Assembly: GCA_016787085.1 (NCBI GenBank)
Contig: JAEUVJ010000013.1
Location: forward strand, 110,401 to 174,400
Reading direction: 5' to 3'
Origin: Chitinophagaceae bacterium
Lineage (GTDB): Bacteria > Bacteroidota > Bacteroidia > Chitinophagales > Chitinophagaceae
Length of the DNA: 64,000 bases
Positions 47,415 to 57,000 of this stretch are shown in pieces. Both the position numbers and the translations under genes were made by a program. The stretch's first letter is position 1; each line of letters starts with the position of its first letter. The notes under the pieces were generated by a model. It saw only the letters and a list, made by a program, of their open reading frames with translations. It made no database searches and was not told the DNA's origin.

Positions 47415-47494
47415 AACGAAAATTGTTTGATAAAAATAATAAAACGGTTCATATATGACACCATTTGAATGAATGATACTTTCCACCTTTCGGT

Positions 47495-47749
47495 GTGAGC
47501 AATCTAAAGAACAAAGATCTCTGCCAGGCCTTTGGGGCACACATAAAGGCTTTGAGGAAGGAAAAAGGCATTTCCCTGAGAGCTATGGCATTAGAAGCTG
47601 ATATTGAGCACTCACAGCTTTCCAAAATTGAGCGGGGTATTGGAAACCCTACCATTTCAACCGTATACGCTCTATCTATCGCCCTGGAAATTTCATTAAA
47701 AGAGTTAATGGATTTCAAGTTTCCATCAAAAACTAGGACCAGTAAATAG
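47495..47749 (+). CDS. XRE-family helix-turn-helix regulator
   Basis: The protein has 84 residues with a GTG start. The HTH is textbook: FGAHIKALRKEKGISLRAMALEADIEHSQLSKIERGIGNPTISTVYALSIALEI. It is the only plus-strand gene in the left half of the island and probably regulates the divergent lipoprotein side or the island's own expression. Confidence 0.88.
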   Translation: MSNLKNKDLCQAFGAHIKALRKEKGISLRAMALEADIEHSQLSKIERGIGNPTISTVYALSIALEISLKELMDFKFPSKTRTSK

Positions 47750-47901
47750 TCAGAACGGTCATTTGAGCTTATTAGTCCTGTGGCCTCCTTCTTGATGAGA
47801 AAGCAGAACACTAAAATTCAGGTACTTTTAGTCCCATTATTCGCTCAGTCAAGGGGATTGACCACCGTCCAGCTCTCCAGGTTTTCCCGAAGCAATGTCT
47901 T

Positions 47902-48369
47902 TTACATTACACCCTCCTCTGCCATAGAAAAAAAGCGGTCATTGGTTATTATCAGATGGTCGAAAAAGGAAAGGTCAAAGAATTTCGAAGCTTCTTTCAC
48001 CTTCTGGGTAAGTTTGATATCTGAAGAACTTGGCGCAATACTTCCAGAAGGGTGATTGTGCGCCATAATAAAAGCGCTGGCATTAGCTTTTATAGCCGAC
48101 CCAATAATCAATTTGGGATCTGCAATAGTACTACCGGCGTTTCCAGATGATATCTCGATAATACCAATAATTGTATTAGCCTTTGTGAGCAGCATTACCT
48201 TAAGCTGTTCTACAAATTGGATCTTGTTTGGATTCCATTTTGCCCTGAAAATTTCATAAGCATCTCTTGAGCTAGAAATCTTGGGCTGTACCGACAGCTT
48301 CACAAAAGGCTTATAAATAAGCTCTATTTCTGCTACTGTTTGTCCTGAGATATCGATAATCTTTTCCAT
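47902..48369 (-). CDS. RadC-like JAMM/MPN domain protein
   Basis: The protein has 155 residues. The JAMM motif is visible: Glu54 in QFVEQLKVMLL, His104-x-His106 in FIMAHNHPSGS and Asp117 in SSSD, giving zinc-ligand spacing of the RadC type. RadC-like proteins are common on mobile elements; their biochemical role is not settled. It lies downstream of the DUF3871 gene with a terminator between. Confidence 0.85.
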   Translation of the reverse strand: MEKIIDISGQTVAEIELIYKPFVKLSVQPKISSSRDAYEIFRAKWNPNKIQFVEQLKVMLLTKANTIIGIIEISSGNAGSTIADPKLIIGSAIKANASAFIMAHNHPSGSIAPSSSDIKLTQKVKEASKFFDLSFFDHLIITNDRFFSMAEEGVM

Positions 48370-48389
48370 AACATAATTTTTTGAATGAA

Positions 48390-48414
48390 AAAGCCTGGCG
48401 TTGTACCAGGCTTT
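48390..48414 (-). terminator. Terminator of the DUF3871/ATPase operon
   Basis: A 9-bp inverted repeat (aaagcctgg / ccaggcttt) with a T-run on the minus strand, three bases past the DUF3871 stop codon at 48418. Confidence 0.85.
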
Positions 48415-48417
48415 CTT

Positions 48418-49407
48418 TTAATTTAGATACCACGAAGTCGTTTTTTGATCCAGTACCATTTTTAGTTCTTCAACAAAATGAAATGAGTTTACCGATCTAT
48501 CCACAAAAGTGTCTATGTAGCTGCTCTTATTTGCCCCCGTAAACAGATTGTAAAGTCTCCACAAATTGATGTTCCCATTATCATCCTTACAAAAGGACTT
48601 ATCCCTGTAGTAGTCTTTAACAACAGTACTGAGTTGTGTATCGCTAAGTAGCAAAGGGTGTATCTCCTCTTTGTAGTCACCTGGAAGATGACTGAACATC
48701 CTACACCGGCCAATCAGGTGGGCAAACTGATTCTCTGTTAAACTATACTCATTCAAACGCCTTAACGAGTGAAGGTGGTAATTGGCGTTATATCCCTCTA
48801 TCAGTGTTCGAATGCTCGCCTTTAATTGACCGATATTCTTTACCTTAAGGTCGTTCAGATAGCCATCCGTCGCGACACAAAGATTGGTACAGACTGAATT
48901 TTTAAAGCCAATAAAGACCTTAAAATGTTCATCAGCCCCTTTCTTGCTGTACAGGTTGTCAAGATGATAAGATTTCACACCTCCGATAGTCAGGGACAGC
49001 TTTTGATAATCAATTTCGTCTGTTATCGAAGGAATTTCAACTATAAAGGCCATGCGCTCAAAATAGAGCGTCTTCTCATGTTCTAAAAGGTCTTTAGCGG
49101 GCTTATCCTTGGCTTCAGGGATTCTTCCCTTTACTGGATGAGAAAGCCGAATAGAGGGCCTTAAAATCGTTTCTGAGGGGTATATATCAGATACAACTTC
49201 AATAGCCGATTCAATAAAATCTCCATGAGAGATGACAGGCTCATTATCTTTAATAAACACAGGGATAACATGACTGCTTTTGATCTCCTCCAAAGAACTT
49301 TCAGTTGTATTAGCTTGGATAAATGGTCTAACTGTCGACTCCACCTCCTGGATAAGTGTTTCATCAAAAAGATTAGTCGCAGTATTATTTAAGAGTACCG
49401 TTTCCAT
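48418..49407 (-). CDS. DUF3871 protein
   Basis: The protein has 329 residues from the ATG at 49407. The sequence matches the DUF3871 family found on Bacteroidota mobile elements (IRLSHPVKGRIPEAKDKP, FIGFKNSVCTNLCVATDG, NLWRLYNLFTGANKSSYID). Its function is unknown; it travels with a P-loop ATPase, whose gene overlaps it by 23 bp (49385-49407). Confidence 0.85.
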   Translation of the reverse strand: METVLLNNTATNLFDETLIQEVESTVRPFIQANTTESSLEEIKSSHVIPVFIKDNEPVISHGDFIESAIEVVSDIYPSETILRPSIRLSHPVKGRIPEAKDKPAKDLLEHEKTLYFERMAFIVEIPSITDEIDYQKLSLTIGGVKSYHLDNLYSKKGADEHFKVFIGFKNSVCTNLCVATDGYLNDLKVKNIGQLKASIRTLIEGYNANYHLHSLRRLNEYSLTENQFAHLIGRCRMFSHLPGDYKEEIHPLLLSDTQLSTVVKDYYRDKSFCKDDNGNINLWRLYNLFTGANKSSYIDTFVDRSVNSFHFVEELKMVLDQKTTSWYLN

Positions 49408-50269
49408 TTTGTGAAATGTTTTGGGTGAATGATGGGGTTGCAAAGCCAGGCGTTAGCACTTCGTTTTTTCGCCTTCCGAACAGATCGGCATAGGAGGCCT
49501 GATGTTGAGGGTTATCAGTGTAAAGCTTTTTTAGCTGATCGTAGCTAACACAGGCTTTGATTTTATCAGCGAACTCGTCCTTCGTTTCTTCGATCCCCTC
49601 CTGACACCATGCTAATATCTGATCTCCGACCGCTGAGGTTATCCTGAACTCTGGTTTGTCCATGAAAAGACCTGTTCTATCCTTAGAAGCTACGGCATTG
49701 TGCTTAATATCGATATCTAAAAGAATGGTCATCTCATAATCCATTCCATCGCGGGTTACACCCTTCAGGCCGATCTTCTCAGGTACCTGTTTCCCATTCT
49801 TTTCGCTCAATACATAATCCTGTTTACTTCGGATGGTAGCGATAACATGGCAAGGAGATTGAAGTATAGCCTGTACAAAGGAATTGTGTCTTGGAGTTAG
49901 CTTACCCCAATTGGTGAAAGAGTTACCTGTCATTAAGCTGTGAGTTTCCAGGATTCCACCAGATCCTTCCCATTGGTGAGAAATCGAGTCGACAATAATC
50001 GCCTCCATTCCTGCCCTTTCGCAAAGTTTAATGGCTTCGATATATCTTTCGGGTGTAAACGGTGCTTCAAGAGTGACAACGTTGAACGTACCCAAATGCG
50101 AATAGAGTTCAGAGGAGTGGTTTTCGGTGTCTATGACCGCTACTTTGTCGAAATTTTTACAAAGTCCCAACGCTATCAATAACGCTGAGTACGTCTTTCC
50201 TGACCCACTTGGTCCTTGCAAGGCCAAACGAATCTTAGCCCGTTTTCGGGATGATTTTTTTAGTTCCAT
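49385..50269 (-). CDS. P-loop ATPase (RecA-like, mobile element)
   Basis: The protein has 294 residues. The Walker A motif GPSGSGKT lies at residues 19-26, and a Walker B region AIIVDSISHQWEG follows near residue 93. The fold resembles the AAA_24/RecA-like ATPases often encoded on phages and integrative elements for single-strand annealing or replication. It is co-transcribed with DUF3871. The 270 bases between its start and the reverse transcriptase stop contain no gene I would support. Confidence 0.8.
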   Translation of the reverse strand: MELKKSSRKRAKIRLALQGPSGSGKTYSALLIALGLCKNFDKVAVIDTENHSSELYSHLGTFNVVTLEAPFTPERYIEAIKLCERAGMEAIIVDSISHQWEGSGGILETHSLMTGNSFTNWGKLTPRHNSFVQAILQSPCHVIATIRSKQDYVLSEKNGKQVPEKIGLKGVTRDGMDYEMTILLDIDIKHNAVASKDRTGLFMDKPEFRITSAVGDQILAWCQEGIEETKDEFADKIKACVSYDQLKKLYTDNPQHQASYADLFGRRKNEVLTPGFATPSFTQNISQNGNGTLK

Positions 50270-50539
50270 ACCAGAGAGTTTTTAATGAATAATATTTATA
50301 CCGTGATAAAGACGGGGAAGCATTTCGGTAGAAATAGTAATGTTATGGAACTGACTGGAGAAAGAAGGCGGGGGTACCGGAGATTGTTTTATGTGCCGGG
50401 GGTTGGTGTTGGGGATGGCTACCCTTTTACGCATATATCTACAAAAAATAAAAAAAATCTTATTTCCCTCAAATCGACAAAGATGAGACAATTCTTTTTC
50501 AATGCTGTCTTGCTTGTAAAAGCTCCAATAAAAAGAGTG

Positions 50540-52135
50540 TTAGTATTTCGAAGTGTGCTTCTCTTCTATTTTTTTTGATACCAAGTCCACTTCAGAATCG
50601 GCTTGTTTACCCACAATATTCGAGTCCCCAAATTCTATTTGTCTAGAACTATCATAGAAAGAAATAGCGTTTGCAGATAACTTCTTGAAAAATTCTACAG
50701 TCGCTAAGGCGTTTGTTGAAATCCAATTTTTATGGGAAGCCTCATATACTAACAACCAATATTCATTAGTTAATCCATACTGATTGAATTCAAGCCTTAA
50801 ATCGGAGAGTCTTAGTCGAGAAGTAACAAGTTTCATTCTCTGCAAGTCCAATAATATTAAAATCGATACAATATCCCTCGATTCAAGGATTGCTTGAGCG
50901 ACCTCCTTTTTCAATCTTATATCAAAAGACTTAGCAATCCATAAAGTCCATGAAACCTCAAAATGATTTGCCCGGTAAACATGTTGATTCAGCAATGCTG
51001 AAATTGTCGATTCCAGCATTTTTCTATTTACAATTTTTTGATTTTGTAACAATATCGCTAATAGATCAGGTAAAATTGCGCCTTCAGCAATAGCCAGGGA
51101 ATAAACCAACGACTCAAATAAATTCCAATTATTTCTAAAAATCTTCACTTTTCTAAGCGTTTTAATTCCATACTTAATCACAAAATCATTTGGATATTGC
51201 TTAGAAAAATTAATCAATATATTGAAATAATTTCTCAAATCCAGTCTTTGGAACCTCTTGTCCTTACGAATCTTAAAATTTACAAGCTGGTGGTTCCAAT
51301 TATTTTCAAATAAAAAAGGTGCTTTACTAATACTTGTCTTTTCCTCATTAATGTTTAGACTAAAATCAGCAAGAATTTTTTGAAAACATTTCAATGCTAT
51401 TTCTGCATCAGCTTGGCTACTAAAAAAGAAGTGGCAATCATCAACAAACCTGTATCCTTTACATTTTACATTCTCCCTTTTTAATGCCTTTGAAATTTGC
51501 TCATCAATCGCACAACCTATTATTTCCGAAACGATCCTTGAGGTGTCTGTACCAATAGGCATTCCGATTGTTTGTCCATTCTGAGCATATCTAATATACT
51601 CGTCAATAAGGTTTCCCAATAGCGTTTTATCTCTTCTTCTAGTCTTTGCAATACCTTTTGTGTGTAAGGCCCATGGAATCGAGTGGGTGTATATAGATGG
51701 GAAATACCTTAATATGTCAGAACGCAATTCAAAAAAAGCATCAAAAGACGAGATTATACACTTTTCCTTAAAAAGCTCATACTTCGCAAACTGTACAATC
51801 GCCCTCTTTTTGCTTTTATCAACTTCTGGAATGCTTGCCGATAACGATGATTTTTTATAATGCTTTTTTATTTGCGACCAATTTCTATATATCGCATTTG
51901 AAAGTAAAAATTGATGATATGGATTGGGAATACCATTTAGTCTTCTATGAATACCAACCTTTGGTATTGAATAAGTAACAAAATTCGTTTCATTAAGCTT
52001 CTTTTTTTCCCGGGAGTCTAATGATGCGATGATGGATTGAACTCTCCTCACGTTATCGCCGAACAATAATGTATTAAAAGCGGGTGGTAATTCTTCTGTA
52101 AAATACCCGTATTTGATAAGATTTTTAAGAGTCAT
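50540..52135 (-). CDS. Reverse transcriptase of the unknown/Abi/DRT type
   Basis: The protein has 531 residues. Reverse-transcriptase motifs are visible: Asp140 in RSDILRYFPSIYT (motif A), MPIGTDTSRIVSEI at about 192-205 (motif B area), and FVDDCHFFFS with the catalytic Asp-Asp at 232-233. After that come about 280 residues of helical sequence (LAIAEGAILPDLLAILLQ, LLALL-type repeats) with no maturase, integrase or endonuclease domain. This layout matches the Abi/UG/DRT defence reverse transcriptases rather than group II introns. The exact class is not assignable here. Confidence 0.85.
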   Translation of the reverse strand: MTLKNLIKYGYFTEELPPAFNTLLFGDNVRRVQSIIASLDSREKKKLNETNFVTYSIPKVGIHRRLNGIPNPYHQFLLSNAIYRNWSQIKKHYKKSSLSASIPEVDKSKKRAIVQFAKYELFKEKCIISSFDAFFELRSDILRYFPSIYTHSIPWALHTKGIAKTRRRDKTLLGNLIDEYIRYAQNGQTIGMPIGTDTSRIVSEIIGCAIDEQISKALKRENVKCKGYRFVDDCHFFFSSQADAEIALKCFQKILADFSLNINEEKTSISKAPFLFENNWNHQLVNFKIRKDKRFQRLDLRNYFNILINFSKQYPNDFVIKYGIKTLRKVKIFRNNWNLFESLVYSLAIAEGAILPDLLAILLQNQKIVNRKMLESTISALLNQHVYRANHFEVSWTLWIAKSFDIRLKKEVAQAILESRDIVSILILLDLQRMKLVTSRLRLSDLRLEFNQYGLTNEYWLLVYEASHKNWISTNALATVEFFKKLSANAISFYDSSRQIEFGDSNIVGKQADSEVDLVSKKIEEKHTSKY

Positions 52136-52793
52136 CCCTAAACAGTATTCGTTTTTAAATACAACAATCCAAATATTTCAATATTGAGCTTCGTTTACCT
52201 TTTGTCTCTTAGATTTAATGTATAACCCATCAATTTGATAAATCCCATATTCAAATTTGTTTTCCCCAGCGATGACTAATATGACGCACCCTTAGACCCA
52301 ATAGTCTCAACCTGCTCTTGTTCATCCATATCATTAAATTTGTACAAAGTCATAATTTTTTGCAAGAAAATGATTGGAACTTGTTTTCAGATAGTCATCC
52401 AAAGTTGAATAAATACTAATTAGTATTTTGAAATTATTTTTCTAGAAAACAAAGCCTGAAAGACTATTTATTTAAAGAATGGCTATAATTAAGAAAATGA
52501 CATGCCTCGTACTCCAACTGTTTGGAAACACCAGATTTTGAAATTGCCCGCAGTATTTAACTTGTCTACTTTCACTACAAATACTTGTATTCGGAATTAG
52601 TTCAACTAGTTAATCGCCAAGAATAAAACAAATATAAGTGTTTGAAATATAATCCATTAGGTAGATATATAGTAAATCTATTTAGAAGAAATACGACTTT
52701 TTAATTAAATAACAAATATTTTTTACAGAATTGCTTATAATTAAAATCTAGATTATACCTTTGCAAAATCTCATTAACCACGAGTTAAAGGAG
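52136..52793. other. 658-bp region without a gene, upstream of the reverse transcriptase
   Basis: No ORF with coding character is present; the sequence is very AT-rich. It has an 18-bp perfect palindrome (52411-52428, aaatactaattagtattt), a -7-like TATATTTG for the minus strand at 52629-52636, and near its right end the plus-strand promoter-like site at 52756. A non-coding RNA for the reverse transcriptase could lie here, as in several DRT systems. Confidence 0.4.
52756..52763 (+). promoter_or_regulatory. Perfect Bacteroidota -7 box TACCTTTG
   Basis: The bases match TAnnTTTG exactly. A TTG at 52731-52733 gives a -33-like element with a 22-base spacer, at the long end of what is reported for this phylum. 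Transcription would run into the antisense of the 174-residue gene. Confidence 0.5.
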
Positions 52794-52840
52794 TTACGAA
52801 ACCGTTGGGCTGTCTCTAGCTGGCGGTTTTTGCTTTTTTA
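52770..52840 (+). ncRNA. Possible small RNA of about 70 nucleotides
   Basis: Downstream of the -7 box, an AAAGGAG stretch and then a hairpin (aaaccg / cggttt, plus an inner ggct/agct) followed by tttttgctttttt form an intrinsic-terminator-like end at about 52838. No ATG frame fits between. It overlaps the last codons of the minus-strand gene. The start point is estimated. Confidence 0.35.
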
Positions 52841-53318
52841 TAAACTCTTGATATTCTTTTAGTTTTTTCTTTTTTTGGTGTTCATATTCTGCTACAAATG
52901 CAGTCCAAGGAAGAATATATTTGTCTCTCACATCTAGAATTACAAAATAGTCTGGCTCATCCTGCCGTTCGAGCCAAATACATAACCTGTTCTTATTTCC
53001 TCTTTTTTGTGGCCATATTTTTAATTCCCAGTTATCACACTTTTCTATAACCGGCCTAGCAAATGGTATTCTCTCACATCGCCTTAAATCTGGAATTCTA
53101 TCGTTTTCATTGTTTCCAATATGAGTCATGTGATAAAACGTATATGCCTTACCTTGAAAAGCAGGATGATATTTTAACCTAAGACTTTTTCCTCTGAATG
53201 ATGGTTTGTATAGAATAAAATCCTTTTCAAAAGTAGCATATACGCTCTCGATAAATAAATGATAATCCCCCCCGTAAGCGGCCAATAAAATCAATTCTGG
53301 TAAAGTAATTTCCATCAT
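52794..53318 (-). CDS. Unknown protein, partner of DUF3800
   Basis: The protein has 174 residues from the ATG at 53318, which overlaps the upstream stop by four bases. The sequence has RIPDLRRCERIPFARPVIE and a C-terminal DKYILPWTAFVAEYEHQKKKKL, conserved-looking motifs I cannot name. Its last codons coincide with a plus-strand terminator-like hairpin. The coupling to DUF3800 suggests a shared pathway. Confidence 0.55.
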   Translation of the reverse strand: MMEITLPELILLAAYGGDYHLFIESVYATFEKDFILYKPSFRGKSLRLKYHPAFQGKAYTFYHMTHIGNNENDRIPDLRRCERIPFARPVIEKCDNWELKIWPQKRGNKNRLCIWLERQDEPDYFVILDVRDKYILPWTAFVAEYEHQKKKKLKEYQEFIKKQKPPARDSPTVS

Positions 53319-54022
53319 TGGGCAGTATTTCCTTTCCAAATAAATAGGTTTAATTTATTTTCCTTATACAAAGTAGAATGCGTTAATGTATAACCTGATC
53401 TTTTCTTTAGCTTTTCAATAAGTTCAAGCTTTCCTTTGTTTCCTGACAACTCCCTATGAACATACCCAATAGCTCCAATTAATAGATCGGTGAGCTGAAG
53501 TACAGCGACTTCATGAGATCTTACTTGCTGAATTCTTTTCAAAATTTGTTTGGAGTAATCATAATGATTGTGCCTTAAAATGTTTTGCAGCTCCTGGATT
53601 TTATGTTCGCTATTTGTGTCCTTAATATCTAAATAGATATTATAAGAACTATCTGGCTCCAGAATAACTTTAAGTAAATCAAAGAACATTTTATAATAAA
53701 AGGTATCGTGAGTTTGGGCAAATTTTGCGTGATCAAGAGAGGACTTATTGGGAACAATCAAGGCTCGAAAATGCAAGTCGTCATCGTCAAAAAAATAGTC
53801 GATTAGCTCTTTATAAAAAGCAACTTTGGAAGCAGAAACTTTATTCCATTTAATCTCGAACCCTTTTTTCAAGCCGTGCTTTTCTTTAATCTCTTTTATC
53901 CGATCAAAGATCTCTTTCTTTTTAGCCTCCGAGCACCACACAGCTCCCAAAACCATCGTGTTGCTGCTATCATTTTCAAGATGACAGCTTTCATCGCAAT
54001 AAACATTGTATAATGGTCTCAT
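53315..54022 (-). CDS. DUF3800 protein (RNase H-like fold)
   Basis: The protein has 235 residues from the ATG at 54022. DUF3800 features are present: the start NVYCDESCHLEND with the Asp-Glu pair, LGAVWCSEAKKKEIF, and a late SHEVAVLQLTDLLIGAIGY with an Asp. The fold is RNase H-like; some members are linked to defence. It lies between the STAND gene and the 174-residue gene, overlapping the latter by four bases. Confidence 0.82.
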   Translation of the reverse strand: MRPLYNVYCDESCHLENDSSNTMVLGAVWCSEAKKKEIFDRIKEIKEKHGLKKGFEIKWNKVSASKVAFYKELIDYFFDDDDLHFRALIVPNKSSLDHAKFAQTHDTFYYKMFFDLLKVILEPDSSYNIYLDIKDTNSEHKIQELQNILRHNHYDYSKQILKRIQQVRSHEVAVLQLTDLLIGAIGYVHRELSGNKGKLELIEKLKKRSGYTLTHSTLYKENKLNLFIWKGNTAQ

Positions 54023-54064
54023 AAGAAAAATTAAATATAAAGCATTAATTCTATAGGATAGCAC

Positions 54065-57000
54065 CTACAAAAACTCTTTCTGGAGTTTTTGTCTTTTTGT
54101 CCTACTCCCAACATTTCTAATAATATTAGAAAGCAACGCATAGGAAATGTTGTAAGTAGATTTTAACGTCCGAACAACAGAAATGACATTCTCCGAATCT
54201 GTGGTTTCAGTCTCTAGAAGAACAAGGGTACTGATCGGGTATTTAATAAACCGGGGCTCATCCTGTCTGATATCAATAGCTTTTTTACAAAGTTTTTTAG
54301 CCTCCTCGTACTTATCTTGCTTCTTTGACTCATAAATTCTTAGTGCCAGGTTGTGAAAATGTATTCCTTTCTCTTTATTTGTTTTTGCTGCCTGCCCAGC
54401 AAACTCATAAAATGATTCGCTTTTTTCCAATTCTCCTTTTTTCCAAAAGCAGTTTGCCATTGTATTTAAGTAAGGAAAAAGCCGGTTTTTTTCATCTACT
54501 GACTTAAGAAGCTTGATGGCATTATCATGGTCACCAGCGACATGCAATGCCCGGGCATATTTTGTTTTTGTTTCGTCATACTTATTTTCCAATAAGATTA
54601 TAGTCCCCAAATTGGGAAGAATTAACTCCTTTATTATTTTGTCCTGAAACTCATACATTGCCAAACACTCTACGAGTGCCTTATTGTTTTTTTCGTTTTT
54701 AAATATGTCTTCAGGGTTCTTTTTCCCAATCTTTTCCAAATAAGAGTATGGGTCTCTTCTGATTTTCCTAACCATTGAGGAGCGAAGAATTGAATCCAAA
54801 GGTATATCTGTTTCGCTAATGGGATTAATCAATGTATCAAAATCAAATGGGTTTCTTGGGTGGGTATCTATAAATCTATTAATGGTTCGTAATAGCTTCC
54901 TGATCTCACTTACCTGAGTATTATCTAAGACCTGTTGTTCCATGCTTTCGGCATACGCTAAGCTTTCTGAAGTCAGTAACTTAATTTGTTCGTCTTTAGT
55001 TTCCACACTCACCGATTTGAGCCATTTTGAATATCCGTGGGTGAACAATTGGCCCTGTTCTTTAATCCTAATAACATTTTGGACATCATTAACAGAGACA
55101 GGATGACCCAGTTTCATCTTCGTCATTATCAAATAAGACGAACACCAAGCAGTTCCCCGCAAATCAACAGTCTCTTCGAATAGCTTATCAGCTTTCATCA
55201 AGAACTCTTCCGCAACATCGAAATGCCGCAACTCAAACTCCGCTATGGCAATATGTGTGTAAGTAGTTGCCTTCGCTAAACTTGAACCTTCATAATCTTC
55301 CTTTAAAAGGGTGTCATTTATCGACCTGCTTTTATCATACTCTCCCAGTTCGGCATAATAACCGGAAAGAACGGATAACGCATGAGATCTAATGTGCCAC
55401 TCAAGTTCCGGGGTTTCAAATATTGATAAGGATTCGACGAGGACTTTGAATGCTTCGCTATACGAAACAGTAGTACCAACCAGTTCTGAAAACAACTGCA
55501 GCGACTTAATAAAAAAGGAAAGACCAGATTTTATGTCAATCCTTTTATTATACCAAGCGATCGATTTATCAATACAGACTGACAAGTGTTGATTGCATTC
55601 GGTAAAACGGCCTAAGACAAAGCAACAATGGGCTAAATGCCATATTTTCCAGTAGTCCTGATCCTGGTTGTATTTTATCTCGGAAGACAGCAATTCATAT
55701 AACCTGGGATACAGATTGTGCTTTTTCAGCAAGGGAATAATTCCATCCAAGTATCGAGCAGATTTGTCAAACCTTAATGCCTGCTGATAATGGTGAATAG
55801 ACTTGGATTGTAAAACTAATCCTTCTCGGTTTAATGTCCGTAAAAGGGACGGTGAAGAAATCTGAGACATGAAGTCGGCAGTTATTTCATGTAGTTTATT
55901 ATTGTCATTTTTGTCGTATTTGGTTCGATAATACTCGGCTACCGGTCTGACAATCTGCCAATGATTTTTGTTTACCGGATATACAATATGATATTCTTTG
56001 AGAGTTTTAAATGCTTTATAAAAGTCGCTTATCCCAGCCTTTGTCGCTAAGGCCTGTGCGTCGTTCTCGGAGAAATTCATTTGCAACAGGCTTAGGAGCT
56101 GCAATAGTTTGTTATCCTCGGCATCGAACTTGCTACACCATTGACTTACTTTGAATTCAAGTTCAGCAAGAATTGCAGCATTATCATAAGGAGAGTCAAT
56201 ATCACTATCTGAAATCTGGCTTTTCCTAATTAATAAATTAATATAGAAGGGAATTCCGTCTGATATTACTCTCAATTTATTTATTGTAGCATCATCAACA
56301 ACCAAGTTAAGCTTCTTACATAGCATGTTAACATCGTTAATCGAAAACCCTTGGATTGTTATCCTGTTTTTGGCTTCAATGAATTTGAAGGCTGTAAGAT
56401 TGTCTCTTATCAAGAGTAGTTGTGTATTTCCAGTACCTGCTGATAATACTTTGAAAAACGTTTCGAATGACCGCTCATCGACCTTTTCCAAACCGTAAAA
56501 GACAAACAGAAGCTGATTAGCTTTCAGGTAGTCAATAAACTGCTGTGTTTTTGCCGAAACGGATCCTTCACCAAGAGGGACTATTTTTTCAAGTTCCTGT
56601 AGCAGGTTCTCAACAGAATCATTTAGCTCAAATATTCTCCATAAGACCTGTTTATATCTGCCTGAGTTTAGCAACTTGTTTTGTAAGCTACCGACCAATG
56701 ATTTTTTTCCTACGCCCGATATGCCATCAATGACAACTAATCTCTGTTGTTCGGTGAATTTGTAAAGTTTATCTAAGTAACTGACGCGATCTATAATAAG
56801 CCCAAACTCAGGCGGTCTATACAAAGCAACTAAAGGGGCCAAATCATCGTAAAGAATTGTTTTAATCTCTTCTTTTGAAACTTCTCCTGGGTTTTCAACT
56901 TGTTCTTCTTGTTTAAGAGAGGTCAAATACTCGTTCCAGAAAAAATCCGATTTAACTGATCCGTTTTTATAGTATTGTATACAATCAAGTTTTGAGATTT

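Noticed and set aside
50285..50578. Plus-strand frame of 97 residues between the ATPase and reverse transcriptase genes
   Set aside because: It runs into the reverse transcriptase's 3' end in antisense, has odd composition, and lacks a good start site.
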